Of a stretch of DNA of 64,000 bases, positions 1 through 9,505 are shown piece by piece. The position numbers and the translations under genes were made by a program. Every line of letters starts with the position of its first letter. The stretch's first letter is position 1. The DNA is from Sulfuritalea sp. (GTDB taxonomy: Bacteria > Pseudomonadota > Gammaproteobacteria > Burkholderiales > Rhodocyclaceae): assembly GCF_017302275.1 (NCBI RefSeq), contig NZ_JAFLDR010000008.1:1-64000 (forward strand), written 5' to 3'. The notes under the pieces are model-generated. The model saw only the letters and a list, made by a program, of their open reading frames with translations. It made no database searches and was not told where the DNA came from.

Positions 1-328
1 GGCCATCGACCAGTCCCGCCACAGTGTCGCCAAAGCCGGCTTTCAGGCGTTCGCCGCAATCCGGCACGTGGTCGCTGGCGGCAAACAGAAGCGCGGCAAC
101 GCGAGCATCGGCATCGAGGTCGAGCGAGGCGACGATCAGGGCCATGCCCAAGGCGTGTTGCAGGACTGCTTCGCCGGTACCGACCTGCTTGTCGCCATAG
201 GCGTCGCGGGCCAGCGCCAGCGCTTCGGCAGCGCGCGCCGCGGCCGGCTCCGGCAGCCCGGCGCACAGGCGTTCCAGCACCTCGGCTTCGCCGCTCGACG
301 GCTTGAGGGAATGCACCACGGAGACCAT
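1..328 (-). CDS. relA: RelA-type (p)ppGpp synthetase, N-terminal part (truncated by window edge)
   Basis: The first ~109 residues of a leftward gene are present; the rest lies outside the window. The start is ATG at 328. The translation begins MVSVVHSLK and includes VLQHALGMALIVASLDLDA and ARVAALLFAASDH, which match the start of the degenerate HD domain of RelA-family stringent-response enzymes. Known family role: ATP- and GTP-dependent (p)ppGpp synthesis on stalled ribosomes. The usual SpoT-like HD metal motif is not visible in this stretch, which favours RelA over SpoT. The synthetase, TGS and ACT domains cannot be checked. Confidence 0.72.
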   Translation of the reverse strand, partial: MVSVVHSLKPSSGEAEVLERLCAGLPEPAAARAAEALALARDAYGDKQVGTGEAVLQHALGMALIVASLDLDADARVAALLFAASDHVPDCGERLKAGFGDTVAGLVDG

Positions 329-460
329 GCGGCGATTATCCCATGCCGTGCATAATCGCCCTTCCATGACGAACCTGCCGCGCACCCCATCCTGCTTGCC
401 GTCCCCGCCACCCGAGGTGATCCATGTCGGCGCCGCAGGCGAGGCGGGCGGCAACTGATC

Positions 461-1225
461 ATGGGCATATCCGACTGGTGGCGGCGGCGCCAGGCCGACC
501 GCCTGGACATTGCGGAATCGCTATGGGAGCAGGTCGAGTCCGAATTGCATTTTCTCTGCCACCTGCTACCCGACGAGCGCGCGCAGTTGCGCCTGCTGGC
601 CCGCCAGTTCATCGCGGAAAAACAATGGAGCGGCGCCCAGGGCCTGCAATTGACGCCCCGCATCCAGCTCACCATCGCGCTGCAGGCCTGCCTGCTGGTC
701 CTCCACCTCGGCCTCGACTGGTATGCGGGCTGGGTCGGCATCGTGGTGTATCCCGGCGATTTCCTGATCCCGCGCCGCATGATCGACGAGGATGGGGTGG
801 TGCACGTGTACGACGACGAAGTCATGGGCGAGGCCTGGCACGGGGGCCCGGTGCTGCTTTCCTGGTTCGATGACTTGGCCGACGCCCACGGCATCAACGT
901 CGTGATCCACGAGTTCGCCCACAAGCTGGACATGCGCAGCGGTGATGCCGACGGCGTGCCGCCGCTGCATGAAGGCATGTCGCGCCGGCACTGGATAGCG
1001 GTCATGCGCGAGGCGTTCGACGACTTCCAGCGGCGCGTTGATCGCAGTGAGGAAACCCTGCTGGACCCCTATGGCGCCGAATGGCCTTCCGAGTTCTTCG
1101 CAGTCGCCAGCGAAGCCTTTTTCGAAAACCCCGCGGTGCTGCTGGATGAGTACCCGCATGTCCACGAACAGCTCAGGCTGTTCTACCGCCAGAACCCCGT
1201 CGTTCAGCGCGCCGTTCCGCGATAA
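461..1225 (+). CDS. mtfA: Zinc-dependent peptidase of the MtfA (M90) family
   Basis: 254 residues, close to the usual MtfA length (~265). A zinc-peptidase motif HEFAHKLD begins at about residue 150 (H150, E151, H154). A downstream WPSEFFAVASEAFFE segment supplies the likely third ligand Glu. In E. coli MtfA binds the Mlc repressor and is an aminopeptidase linked to glucose PTS control; whether that role applies here is unknown. The start at 461 gives MGISDWWRRR, typical of the family N terminus. The 3' end overlaps the convergent gene at 1204-3447 by 22 bases. Confidence 0.88.
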   Translation: MGISDWWRRRQADRLDIAESLWEQVESELHFLCHLLPDERAQLRLLARQFIAEKQWSGAQGLQLTPRIQLTIALQACLLVLHLGLDWYAGWVGIVVYPGDFLIPRRMIDEDGVVHVYDDEVMGEAWHGGPVLLSWFDDLADAHGINVVIHEFAHKLDMRSGDADGVPPLHEGMSRRHWIAVMREAFDDFQRRVDRSEETLLDPYGAEWPSEFFAVASEAFFENPAVLLDEYPHVHEQLRLFYRQNPVVQRAVPR

Positions 1226-3447
1226 CGCGGCGCGGCGTAGGGATGGGTGTTGCGGAAGGCTTCGAACAGCTTCCAGCGCACTACCGGGATCCTTTCCACC
1301 ATGACCAGCGGCACGGAATAGATCTCGCAGCTGTCGAGCGCGACCAGCGGGACTTCCGGAGCGGATTCCACGGGAGGGGCCTCGGCCCCATTGGGCACCG
1401 CAGCGAACAGACCGTCGGCACCCCAGAATTCTCCCTTGCCGAGCACTGGCGCGTTTTCGTCCTTGCCACGCGCCAGCCGCCCCTTGCCGATGAGATGCAG
1501 TTGCCCCTGCGCGCCGACGAACTGCTTGCCGGCATGCAGGCGGGTGATCTCGCAGATCTTGGCGAGGCTGAACAGGGTGGTATTGGTGACCGCATCACTG
1601 AACAGGAAGGTGCGCCGCAGGCGCTCCTCGACCAGGCGCACATTGAGCAATTCCTCGCTTGAAAAGAAGCGCTCGACAAAGTTGCGATAGAGATCGGCCG
1701 GCAGGCGCAAGGCCTGGACGAAGCCGACGGAACGGTAGGTTTCCTCACTCTCGCGGTTGTGGATGGCCGCCGACTCCGCGAGCAGCGATCCGCTGAACAG
1801 GAAGTGCGCGCTGTTCGGGTCCTGGGTCAGGATCTCCACCTTCCCGGCAAGCAGCAGGTAGATTTCCGCCGGTACCGATCCGGCGGACATGATGATGGTC
1901 TCCGGGTTGAAGGTGACGATGCGATTGTTGAGCAACATGTGCAGTCGCTCCACCGGCACCGTGGGGAAATAGCTCTTGAGGAACTCGCTGGCATCGCGCA
2001 ACAGGAAATTCTGCTCGCCCGGAATCATCACGTCGAGGGTCCCGAAAGGCGCGCCGGAGCCGATGCGGCGCTCGGCCTGCGTCAGGTCCCGTGCGGTATG
2101 GGCGAGCAGCAGCCGCCTCGACCGGTCCTCGGAAAAATCCTCGGCGCAGCCATGGATCATGCCGCCACCGATGTCGATCTTCTTCAGGTCCACCCGCTCC
2201 AGGTAGGACGCCTTGACCGCATCGGCGCGCGCGGCGCTGAGCCCTGGCGCGCTCAGGTCGGGACTGATCATGGCGTCGATCATGGCGAAGGAGGCGATGT
2301 CGGCAAGATGCGCATAGGTGCGGTAGCCACCTTCCCAGAGCACGCGAAAATTGAACACCGTGGTTTCCACGGGATGCGGCGAAACCGTAGGCATCACTTC
2401 CAGGCCCATGATGTCGTTCCACTCCCCTGACGCGAGGTCGCGGATGTCGAAGTACTTGGCGAACTCGCTTTCTGGAATCGACAGCAGGGCGCAGAACTTG
2501 CGCGTCACCGACGCGCGCACCAGTGGCGTGGCGAAATATTGCAGCGGCCGGTCGCACTGCAGCAGCGTCGTCAGGCCGGCAAAGTGGTCGTCATGGCAAT
2601 GGGTATGGAAGATTCCGGCGACTTCCTTCTTGCCGATGCCCAGCGCATCGAGGCTGTAATGGATGTTGGGACCGGCATCGATCAGGTAGACGCGACCCTG
2701 GTGGATCAGCACGCTGCCCATCGCCGGCCGGTTGAAATCCCAGCCGTCGCCGTCGCCGGCATGCACCACGGCAAAGTAGTGGCGATCGACGGCGACATGG
2801 CTCAGGGGATAGGGGCAGGGATATATCCGGTGCTGGCCGAGGTTGAGGTCAACTTCGACCATGTCTTCGCCATGACGCACCTCGAAGACATTGTTCGCGA
2901 TTCGCTCGATGCTGACGCCGTCGCCAATGTCCATCCTCCCGGCGGTCAGAGGATGGCACTCGACGAATGCCTCGGGTCGCGCGATCTGGCCGAAGGCGAA
3001 TTTGAGCTTGACCCGCATCAACTCGTCGGCCTCGGCCTCGGAGACGCCGGCCTTCATCATCTCCTCGGCAGATATCAGTCCGTAGTTGCCGCGATGGATG
3101 TAGCGCAACTGCGCCGCAAGTTGCTCGGGGGTACCGATCAGCCGGGGTTTGCGGCCGGTATTGTTGGGATGGTTGGGGATCAGCATGCCCTGCCTGTAGA
3201 GCATCTGCAGAATGGGAAACTCGGCGAGGTTGCACAAGTGCCCGTTCTGCACCATCACATCCGACAGGAGGATGGCATTCGGCCCGTTTTCGAATGACAC
3301 CCCGTTGCGCTCGGTGGTCTGGATGATTCCCCGTCGCAGCAGGTGCTTGACGGCGTCGGCAGGCGAACCGCAAAGCAGGTAGACCCCGGCCGCCGGAATT
3401 TCGACGAAACAGATTCCATTGGCAACGATGAGCTTTCGCATCGACAT
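1204..3447 (-). CDS. Metallo-beta-lactamase-fold protein with C-terminal cyclic-nucleotide-binding-like domains
   Basis: 747 residues. Roughly residues 1-205 are of unrecognised fold. A metallo-beta-lactamase domain follows (~205-450), with metal motif HTHCHDDH at 281-288, a later His in SPHPVE (~358) and HLAD (~380-383). The C terminus (~475-735) looks like two cNMP-binding beta-rolls (for example IIMSAGSVPAEIYLLLAGKV). Neither shows a clear phosphate-binding cassette with the conserved Arg, so nucleotide binding is uncertain. The inferred role is a hydrolase or beta-lactamase-fold redox enzyme gated by a ligand or by partner binding. Start 3447 has AGGAAA eight bases upstream. It lies alone, tail to tail with the mtfA-like gene. 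Confidence 0.8.
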   Translation of the reverse strand: MSMRKLIVANGICFVEIPAAGVYLLCGSPADAVKHLLRRGIIQTTERNGVSFENGPNAILLSDVMVQNGHLCNLAEFPILQMLYRQGMLIPNHPNNTGRKPRLIGTPEQLAAQLRYIHRGNYGLISAEEMMKAGVSEAEADELMRVKLKFAFGQIARPEAFVECHPLTAGRMDIGDGVSIERIANNVFEVRHGEDMVEVDLNLGQHRIYPCPYPLSHVAVDRHYFAVVHAGDGDGWDFNRPAMGSVLIHQGRVYLIDAGPNIHYSLDALGIGKKEVAGIFHTHCHDDHFAGLTTLLQCDRPLQYFATPLVRASVTRKFCALLSIPESEFAKYFDIRDLASGEWNDIMGLEVMPTVSPHPVETTVFNFRVLWEGGYRTYAHLADIASFAMIDAMISPDLSAPGLSAARADAVKASYLERVDLKKIDIGGGMIHGCAEDFSEDRSRRLLLAHTARDLTQAERRIGSGAPFGTLDVMIPGEQNFLLRDASEFLKSYFPTVPVERLHMLLNNRIVTFNPETIIMSAGSVPAEIYLLLAGKVEILTQDPNSAHFLFSGSLLAESAAIHNRESEETYRSVGFVQALRLPADLYRNFVERFFSSEELLNVRLVEERLRRTFLFSDAVTNTTLFSLAKICEITRLHAGKQFVGAQGQLHLIGKGRLARGKDENAPVLGKGEFWGADGLFAAVPNGAEAPPVESAPEVPLVALDSCEIYSVPLVMVERIPVVRWKLFEAFRNTHPYAAPRYRGTAR

Positions 3448-3699
3448 TGGGCCGTTTCCTTCTTCTTCTGTTCGCTCAGGGATGTGGCGGCCGGCGGCGT
3501 TTGCCGCGATTTCGCCCTGACTCCTCCGCGGTCATTCTATGCCTCGTTGCCTCACATGCCAAAGAAGGTCGGAAATCGGCTCCGATGCTGGCCAAGGCGG
3601 ACCGCAGGCCCGTGCCGGATTTCGAAACCATCCGGGTTCCGGACGCCGGCGCCGAGACTGCGACTGGCTGTCGGAGGACTCTGTGGTCTTCGGCACAGA
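3448..3699. other. Intergenic region upstream of the MBL/cNMP gene
   Basis: No convincing coding sequence is seen. The stretch must carry the leftward promoter of the MBL/cNMP gene near its left end, but I cannot identify -35/-10 boxes with confidence. The short ORFs here lack homologous features and overlap the tRNA antisense. Confidence 0.4.
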
Positions 3700-3725
3700 T
3701 AAAAAAACGGAGCCAAAGGCTCCGA
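3700..3725 (-). terminator. Intrinsic terminator downstream of tRNA-His
   Basis: A perfect 7-bp stem CGGAGCC / GGCTCCG (3708-3714 and 3718-3724) with an AAA loop is flanked by seven A residues at 3701-3707, which read as a U-tract on the minus strand. It lies about 60 bases past the tRNA-His 3' end on that strand. Confidence 0.8.
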
Positions 3726-3785
3726 TTTCTGACTCGCACGACCCGGGGTGAAATGGCCGGCGACGCTCCCGCGGGCGATCTTGGG

Positions 3786-3862
3786 TGGGGTGGCTGATGG
3801 GACTCGAACCCACGACAACTGGAATCACAATCCAGGACTCTACCAACTGAGCTACAGCCACC
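3786..3862 (-). tRNA. tRNA-His (GTG anticodon)
   Basis: On the minus strand a full cloverleaf is visible: acceptor GTGGCTG pairing with CAGCCAC, D-loop AGCTCAGTTGGTAGAG, anticodon GTG in the context GATTGTGATTC, T-arm GGGTTCGAGTCCC, and an encoded CCA. The extra 5' G (position -1) and discriminator C, both tRNA-His identity elements, are present. A terminator follows at 3700-3725. Confidence 0.95.
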
Positions 3863-3908
3863 ACCGGAACGTCTGCAGTCGGGAATACCCCCCGGCGGCA
3901 GGGGGTGG

Positions 3909-3937
3909 ATTATCGGAGATCGTGGACAAAGAATCAA
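3909..3937 (-). promoter_or_regulatory. Candidate sigma-70 promoter for tRNA-His
   Basis: Minus strand: TTGATT (3932-3937), a 17-bp spacer, then GATAAT (3909-3914). The expected start would be near 3902, leaving a ~40-base leader before the tRNA. Inferred from consensus only. Confidence 0.5.
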
Positions 3938-4065
3938 GCATCGCACCGATTTGCGGCCCGTCAGAGTTGCCTAAACTCCTTCAGCGGGATTGCGCGAGTC
4001 TCGAGGAAACCCGCCGGGCGATAGGGGACGCCTTGTCACATCCGGCTAACTCGCGTACCATTCTT

Positions 4066-4082
4066 GCGGAACATTGTTCTGC
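4066..4082. promoter_or_regulatory. Candidate operator upstream of the first catabolic operon
   Basis: The 17-bp sequence GCGGAACATTGTTCTGC is a palindrome except for one mismatched pair (core GAACATTGTTC). It sits ~40 bp before the first acyl-CoA dehydrogenase start, where a TetR- or MarR-type repressor could act. No regulator gene lies next to it. Confidence 0.4.
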
Positions 4083-4123
4083 ATTGCGAACCATCATAGC
4101 CCATTCTTGAGGACCAACACCCC

Positions 4124-5332
4124 ATGGATCTGAATTTCACGCCGGAGGAACACGCATTCCGCGACGAGGTACGCAGCTTCCTGGATGGCAACCTGCCCGC
4201 CGAAATCAGCCGCAAGGTCCACGGCGGTCGGCGCATGACCAGGGATGACTTCGTTCGCTGGCAAAAAATCCTTCATGCGCGCGGCTGGGGCGCCTCCAGT
4301 TGGCCGGTGAGCCACGGCGGCACGGGCTGGAGCCCGGTGCAGCAGCACATCTTCGACGAGGAATGCGCCGATGCCGGCGCACCGATGCAACTGCCCTTCG
4401 GCCTCAAGATGGTCGCGCCGGTCATCATGGCCTTCGGCAACCCGGCCCAGCAGGCGCATTTCCTTCCCCGCATTGTCGACGGCACCGACTGGTGGTGCCA
4501 GGGCTATTCCGAACCCGGCTCAGGCTCCGACCTGGCGTCATTGAAGACCCGCGCCGTCCGTGAGGGCGACCATTACGTCGTGAACGGCCAGAAGACCTGG
4601 AACACGCTGGGCCAGTACGCCGATTGGATCTTCTGCCTGGTGCGCACCAGTACCGAAGGCCGCCAGCAGGAGGGCATCTCCTTCCTGCTGATCGACATGA
4701 AGACGCCGGGCATCACCGTGCGCCCGATCATCATGATGGACGGCGAGCACGAGATCAACGAGGTCTGGTTCGAAGACGTCAGGGTTCCGGTCGAGAACCG
4801 CGTCGGCGAAGAGAACAAGGGCTGGACCTACGCCAAGTTCCTGCTCGGCCACGAGCGCACCGGCATCGCCGGCGTCGGCCGCTCCAAGCGCGAACTGAAA
4901 AAGCTCAAGGCCATCGCCCGCCGCGAAAGCAGCGCCGGCCGCCCGCTGATCGAGGACCCGCGCTTCCGCGACCGCATTGCCCAGGTCGAGATGGAACTCA
5001 TGGCGCTGGAAATCACCAACCTGCGCGTCATCTCCGCAGAGGGAGAGAAAAAGCGCGCTCCCGGCCCGGAAGCCTCGATCCTCAAGATCAAGGGCTCGGA
5101 GATCCAGCAGATGCTGACCGAACTGCAGATGCAGGCGCTGGGCCACTATGCCCTGCCTTACCTGCACGAGTCGCTCGATCCCGCCTGGTCCGGTGATCCA
5201 GCAATGCCTTCGTATGAAGACGACGCCGGCCCCTTGTCAGGTCACTATTTCAATGTGCGCAAGACCACCATCTACGGCGGCTCCAACGAAATCCAGAAGA
5301 ACATCATTTCGCAAATGATCCTTGGACTCTGA
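4124..5332 (+). CDS. Acyl-CoA dehydrogenase, large partner of a probable heteromeric pair
   Basis: 402 residues, a full acyl-CoA dehydrogenase (flavoprotein that introduces the alpha,beta double bond into acyl-CoA). The signature CQGYSEPGSGSDLASL is at 125-140. The C terminus reads IYGGSNEIQKNIISQM, so the position of the medium-chain catalytic Glu (YEGT) is Gly; the base must lie elsewhere or be supplied differently. The next gene is a second dehydrogenase starting four bases past the stop, as in alpha2-beta2 dehydrogenases known from steroid side-chain degradation (ChsE4/ChsE5 type). It is closely related to the gene at 20361-21515. It is the first gene of a ten-gene operon. Substrate not determinable; a bulky acyl-CoA is inferred. 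Confidence 0.9.
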   Translation: MDLNFTPEEHAFRDEVRSFLDGNLPAEISRKVHGGRRMTRDDFVRWQKILHARGWGASSWPVSHGGTGWSPVQQHIFDEECADAGAPMQLPFGLKMVAPVIMAFGNPAQQAHFLPRIVDGTDWWCQGYSEPGSGSDLASLKTRAVREGDHYVVNGQKTWNTLGQYADWIFCLVRTSTEGRQQEGISFLLIDMKTPGITVRPIIMMDGEHEINEVWFEDVRVPVENRVGEENKGWTYAKFLLGHERTGIAGVGRSKRELKKLKAIARRESSAGRPLIEDPRFRDRIAQVEMELMALEITNLRVISAEGEKKRAPGPEASILKIKGSEIQQMLTELQMQALGHYALPYLHESLDPAWSGDPAMPSYEDDAGPLSGHYFNVRKTTIYGGSNEIQKNIISQMILGL

Positions 5333-5336
5333 CACC

Positions 5337-6461
5337 ATGAACTTCGACTACACGGAAGAACAGACTGCCCTGCAGGACACCCTGCGCCGCTTCTTCGCCC
5401 GCGACTACGGCTTCGAACATCGCCGCGCGATGAGCAGATCAGCGGATGGCTTCGATCGCGCCGCCTGGGCCACCTTCGCAGAATTCGGCATCCTCGCCCT
5501 GCCCTTCCCCGAGGGCTTCGGTGGCCTCGATGGCAGCGCCGTCGACAGCATGCTGGTCATGGAAATGCTCGGTCGCGGCCTGGCGCTCGAGCCCTACCTG
5601 CCCACCGTCGTACTCTGTGGCGGCCTGATCCGCGATGCCGGCAGCGCCGCGCAAAAAGAGGCCCTGCTGCCCGCCATCGCCGGCGGTGAACTGATGCTCG
5701 CCTTCGCCCACAATGAGGCCGGTGGCCGCTATGCCCTCAACCACGTCGCCACCAAAGCCACGCCGGCGGGAAATGGCTGGAAGCTCGACGGTATCAAGGC
5801 GGTCGTGCTCGCCGCGCCCTCCGCCGGCAAATTCATCGTCTCGGCGCGCGAAGGCCTCGGCCTCTCGCTCTTCCTGGTCGACGCCAAGGCGCCCGGCCTC
5901 AGCCTGCGCAGCTACCCGACCCAGGATGGCGCGCGCGCCGCCGACATCCGCCTGTCCGGCGTCGAGATCGGTGCCGAGGCCCTGATCGGCCCCGCCGGTG
6001 GCACCCTGCCGCTGATCGAGCGCGCCGTCGATTACGCCAACGCCGCACTTTGCGCCGAAGCCGTCGGCATCATGGCCGCGCTCAACGAAGTCACGCTGGA
6101 ATACCTGAAGACGCGCAAGCAGTTCGGCACCCCGATCGGCAAGTTCCAGGCCCTGCAGCACCGCATGGCCGACATGGTGATCGCCACCGAGCAGGCCCGC
6201 TCCATGGCGACGCTGGCCGCCGTGCGTGCCGATTCGCCTGATTCCGCCGAACGCAGCCGCTGCATCGCCGCGGCCAAGGCCTACGTCCTGCAGTCGGCAC
6301 GCCTCGTCGGCCAACAGGCGGTGCAACTTCATGGCGGCATGGGCGTCACCGACGAACTCAACGTCGGCCACTACTTCAAGCGCCTGACCATGATCGGACT
6401 CACTTTCGGCGACGTCGATTACCACCTCGGCCGTTTTTCCGACAGCTTGCTGGCCGCCTGA
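5337..6461 (+). CDS. Acyl-CoA dehydrogenase, small partner of the pair
   Basis: 374 residues from ATG at 5337 (MNFDYTEEQTALQDTL, the usual family start); a longer reading from 5322 would overlap the upstream gene. Visible family segments are RKQFGTPIGKFQALQHRMAD and QLHGGMGVTDE. The usual YEGT catalytic motif near the C terminus is absent, and the middle domain is divergent, as in non-canonical partners of heteromeric acyl-CoA dehydrogenases. It probably assembles with the product of 4124-5332. The close paralogue is 21526-22623. The stop overlaps none, and the next gene begins two bases later at a GTG. Confidence 0.87.
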   Translation: MNFDYTEEQTALQDTLRRFFARDYGFEHRRAMSRSADGFDRAAWATFAEFGILALPFPEGFGGLDGSAVDSMLVMEMLGRGLALEPYLPTVVLCGGLIRDAGSAAQKEALLPAIAGGELMLAFAHNEAGGRYALNHVATKATPAGNGWKLDGIKAVVLAAPSAGKFIVSAREGLGLSLFLVDAKAPGLSLRSYPTQDGARAADIRLSGVEIGAEALIGPAGGTLPLIERAVDYANAALCAEAVGIMAALNEVTLEYLKTRKQFGTPIGKFQALQHRMADMVIATEQARSMATLAAVRADSPDSAERSRCIAAAKAYVLQSARLVGQQAVQLHGGMGVTDELNVGHYFKRLTMIGLTFGDVDYHLGRFSDSLLAA

Positions 6462-6463
6462 CC

Positions 6464-8269
6464 GTGGCGGGGATCATCAACCGCCGCGACCTCGACTTCC
6501 AGCTCTTCGAAGTCCTCGACGCCGAAGCGCTGACGCAGCGTCCGCGCTACGCCGAGCACAGCCGCGAAACCTTCGCCGCCGTGCTCGATACGGCGGCCGC
6601 CATCGCCGAAGAGAAGTTCGCGCCCCACAACCGCAAGGCCGACGAGCACGAGCCGACTTTCGACGGCCAGCGCGTGAGCATGATCCCGGAAGTCGCCGAG
6701 GCGCTGAAGGCTTTTTGCGAGGCCGGCTTCATCGCCGCCGCCCATGATTTCGAACGCGGCGGCATGCAGTTGCCGGTGCTGCTGACGCAGGCGGCGTTCT
6801 CGCTGTTCAAGGGCGCCAATGTCGGCACCGCGGCCTATCCCTTCCTCACCATCGCCAACGCCAATGTAATCCACCGCTTCGGCAGCGAGGCGCAACGGGC
6901 AAAGTATCTCGGCCCGCTGCTGGCCGGCCGCTTCTTCGGCACCATGGCGCTCACCGAGCCGCAGGCCGGCTCCAGCCTCTCCGACATCACCACCAGCGCA
7001 ACGCCCAATGCAGATGGCAGGTATTCGATAGTCGGCAACAAGATATTCATTTCCGCCGGTGACCACGATCTGTCGGAAAACATCGTGCACCTGGTGCTGG
7101 CCAGGATCCCCGGCGGGCCGCCGGGTGTCAAGGGCATTTCGCTGTTCATCGTGCCCAAGTTCCACGTCGCTGCAGACGGCAGCCTCGGCACCCGCAACGA
7201 CGTGGCGCTGGCCGGCCTGATCCACAAGATGGGCTATCGCGGCACCACCTCGACCATGCTCAGCTTCGGCGAAAAGGACGCCTGCATCGGCGAACTGGTG
7301 GGCGAGCCGCACAAGGGCCTCACCTACATGTTCCACATGATGAACGAGGCGCGCATCGGCGTCGGCATGGGCGCGGTGATGCTCGGCTACCGCGGCTACC
7401 TCGCCTCGCTCGATTACGCCAAAGAGCGCCCGCAGGGCCGCGCGCCGACCAACAAGAACCCGAACGACCCGCAGCTCAAGCTGATCGAACACGCCGACAT
7501 CCGCCGCATGCTGCTGGCGCAAAAGGCCTATGTCGAGGCCGGCTATGCGCTCTGCCTCTACTGCGCACGCCTCGTAGATGAAACAAGAGTCGGCGCTGAC
7601 GACACGGCGATTCAGGAGGCCAGTTTGCTGCTCGACCTGCTGACGCCGATCGCCAAGTCCTGGCCCTCGCAGTGGTGCCTCGAAGCCAACAGCCTGGCAA
7701 TCCAGATCCACGGCGGCTACGGCTACACGCGCGAATACCCGGTCGAGCAGTTCTACCGCGACAACCGCCTCAACCCCATCCACGAAGGCACCCACGGCAT
7801 CCAGGCGCTCGACCTGCTCGGGCGCAAGGCGGTTATGAACGGTGGCGCGGCGATGAAGCTGTTCGCCCGCGAAGCCGGCAAGACCGTCGCCGAAGCGCAA
7901 GGCGATCCGGCGCTGGCTCCCTACGCCGGCGAACTGCAGGCGGCCATGAACGAGGTCGCCACCACGCTGCAGGCCCTGGCCCCGGTGCTGGCCGCCAACC
8001 CGACGCTGGCACTCGCGAATGCCGTGCTCTTCCTCGAAGCCTTCGGCCACACGGTGATCGCCTGGATCTGGCTGCGCCAGACCATCGCTGCGCAGCGCGG
8101 GCTGCAAAGCGGCATCGCCACCCAGAGCACGGATGGGGACTTCTATCGTGGCAAACTGGCCGCCTGCCGCTGGTTTTACCGCTGGGAGCTGCCCAAGGTC
8201 CGCCAATGGCACGAACTCCTGCGCAGCCTCGACGACACCACTCTAGCGATGCCACCTGAAAGTTTCTAA
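6464..8269 (+). CDS. Long acyl-CoA dehydrogenase with C-terminal extension (DmdC/FadE5-like)
   Basis: 601 residues starting at GTG 6464; no nearby ATG preserves the N terminus. It belongs to the large acyl-CoA dehydrogenase group with an extra C-terminal domain (dmdC, FadE5). Signature [14 protein letters not shown] is near residue 164, and [18 protein letters not shown] and HEGTHGIQ are near 415-445. Unlike the paired enzymes it keeps the catalytic Glu in the canonical position. A dispersed-repeat copy lies in frame at 7586-7613 (residues ~375-383, TRVGADDTA). It may act on a different chain length or ring intermediate from the paired enzymes. Confidence 0.9.
   Translation: MAGIINRRDLDFQLFEVLDAEALTQRPRYAEHSRETFAAVLDTAAAIAEEKFAPHNRKADEHEPTFDGQRVSMIPEVAEALKAFCEAGFIAAAHDFERGGMQLPVLLTQAAFSLFKGANVGTAAYPFLTIANANVIHRFGSEAQRAKYLGPLLAGRFFGTMALTEPQAGSSLSDITTSATPNADGRYSIVGNKIFISAGDHDLSENIVHLVLARIPGGPPGVKGISLFIVPKFHVAADGSLGTRNDVALAGLIHKMGYRGTTSTMLSFGEKDACIGELVGEPHKGLTYMFHMMNEARIGVGMGAVMLGYRGYLASLDYAKERPQGRAPTNKNPNDPQLKLIEHADIRRMLLAQKAYVEAGYALCLYCARLVDETRVGADDTAIQEASLLLDLLTPIAKSWPSQWCLEANSLAIQIHGGYGYTREYPVEQFYRDNRLNPIHEGTHGIQALDLLGRKAVMNGGAAMKLFAREAGKTVAEAQGDPALAPYAGELQAAMNEVATTLQALAPVLAANPTLALANAVLFLEAFGHTVIAWIWLRQTIAAQRGLQSGIATQSTDGDFYRGKLAACRWFYRWELPKVRQWHELLRSLDDTTLAMPPESF
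7586..7613 (+). repeat. Dispersed short repeat copy inside the long acyl-CoA dehydrogenase gene
   Basis: AGAGTCGGCGCTGACGACAC followed by GGCGATTC. The core is identical to the copy in mnmC (55711-55737, inverted) and close to 12085-12113. It is read in frame. Confidence 0.7.
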
Positions 8270-8273
8270 ACCA

Positions 8274-9050
8274 ATGAGCCACCCCAACATCCTGGTTACC
8301 CAACAGAACGGCATCCTCGGCATCGAGATCAGTCGCCGCGAGAAGAAGAACGCCATCACCTCGGACATGTATCGCGCCATGAGTGCGGCGCTGTCGCGGG
8401 CGCGGGACGACAGCCATGTGCGGGTGGTGCTGCTGCGCGGCCAGGACGACATGTTCACCGCCGGCAACGACCTCGCCGACTTCCTGCAGCGCAAGGTGGG
8501 CGACCCGAGCGCCGCCATCCCCTTCCTGCACCTGATCGCCGCCTTCGAAAAGCCCATCGTCGCCGCCGTCGCCGGCAACGCGGTGGGCATCGGCACGACC
8601 ATGCTGCTGCATTGCGACCTGGTCTATGCCGCCGACAATACCCGCTTCCAGTTGCCCTTCGTCAATCTCGCGCTCTGCCCCGAGGGCGGCTCCAGCCTCT
8701 TGCTGCCGCGCGTCGCCGGCTACCAGCGCGCCGCCGAACTGCTGATGCTGGGTGAGCCCTTCGATGCCACGACCGCACGGGAAGCCGGCTTCGTCAATCG
8801 CGTGCTGGCGCCCGGCGAACTGATGGCCGCCGCCATGGAAGCCGCGCAGAAGCTCGCCGCCCGCCCGGCCGGCTCGCTCGCCGTGACCAAGGCGCTCCTG
8901 AAACGCCCGCCGGATCGCAGCGCGATCGAGGCCATCGACGAGGAAGTGATTTTCTTCGGCGACCTCGTCGCCGCCCCCGCCGCCAAGGAAATCTTCGCCG
9001 CCTTCCTCGAAAAACGCGCTCCCGACCCCGACAAGATTCACAAAACCTGA
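8274..9050 (+). CDS. Enoyl-CoA hydratase/isomerase (crotonase family)
   Basis: 258 residues, standard crotonase length. The oxyanion-hole segments TAGNDLADF (~residues 62-70) and AGNAVGIGTTML (~100-111) are visible, and the C terminus has AVTKALLKRP. It likely hydrates or isomerises the enoyl-CoA made by the upstream dehydrogenases. The active-site acidic residues are not clearly those of a classical hydratase (LCPEGGSSLLLP region), so isomerase activity is possible. Its TGA overlaps the ATG of the next gene (ATGA). Confidence 0.88.
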   Translation: MSHPNILVTQQNGILGIEISRREKKNAITSDMYRAMSAALSRARDDSHVRVVLLRGQDDMFTAGNDLADFLQRKVGDPSAAIPFLHLIAAFEKPIVAAVAGNAVGIGTTMLLHCDLVYAADNTRFQLPFVNLALCPEGGSSLLLPRVAGYQRAAELLMLGEPFDATTAREAGFVNRVLAPGELMAAAMEAAQKLAARPAGSLAVTKALLKRPPDRSAIEAIDEEVIFFGDLVAAPAAKEIFAAFLEKRAPDPDKIHKT

Positions 9051-9505
9051 TGACCGAGAACATTCCCGAGGGCTACAAGCCCCTCAAGCGCGGCGGCGGC
9101 TACCTGACCGGCCTCGGCCCCTGGTACTACCGCATCGATGCCGGCAAGGGCGGCGAACGCGGGCAGATGGTGCTGGCGATCCGCGTCGAGGAACGCCATT
9201 GCAACATCCGCCACATCGCCCACGGCGGCTTCCTCGTCTCGATGTTCGACACGGCGCTGGGCATCGTCGTCTCCAGCTCGAAGGAGCCGCCGCAGCCCAT
9301 CGTCACGGTCAGCCTCACCACCAACTTCGTCTCCGCCGCCGAACCCGGCGACTGGGTCGAGGCCCACGTCGACCTCGACCGCATGGGCGGACGCCTGGCC
9401 TATGCCAGTTGCACGCTGGTCTGCGGCGAGCGCGTGATCATGACCGGCACCGGCGTCTTCGCCCTGATGAAGCCGGCCGTGCCCAAGGAACGCACGGATG
9501 GCTAA
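9050..9505 (+). CDS. PaaI-type hotdog-fold thioesterase
   Basis: 151 residues. The hotdog core AHGGFLVSMFDTALG (residues ~58-72) is typical of PaaI/YbgC-like acyl-CoA thioesterases. Such enzymes release CoA from stalled or aberrant thioesters during aromatic and alicyclic acid catabolism. It is translationally coupled to both neighbours: its ATG overlaps the upstream stop, and the next gene starts eight bases before its stop. Confidence 0.87.
   Translation: MTENIPEGYKPLKRGGGYLTGLGPWYYRIDAGKGGERGQMVLAIRVEERHCNIRHIAHGGFLVSMFDTALGIVVSSSKEPPQPIVTVSLTTNFVSAAEPGDWVEAHVDLDRMGGRLAYASCTLVCGERVIMTGTGVFALMKPAVPKERTDG

Noticed and set aside
6419-8212. 597-residue leftward ORF opposite the long acyl-CoA dehydrogenase
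   Set aside because: High GC leaves the antisense frame open; no recognisable domain, and the plus strand gene has complete family motifs.
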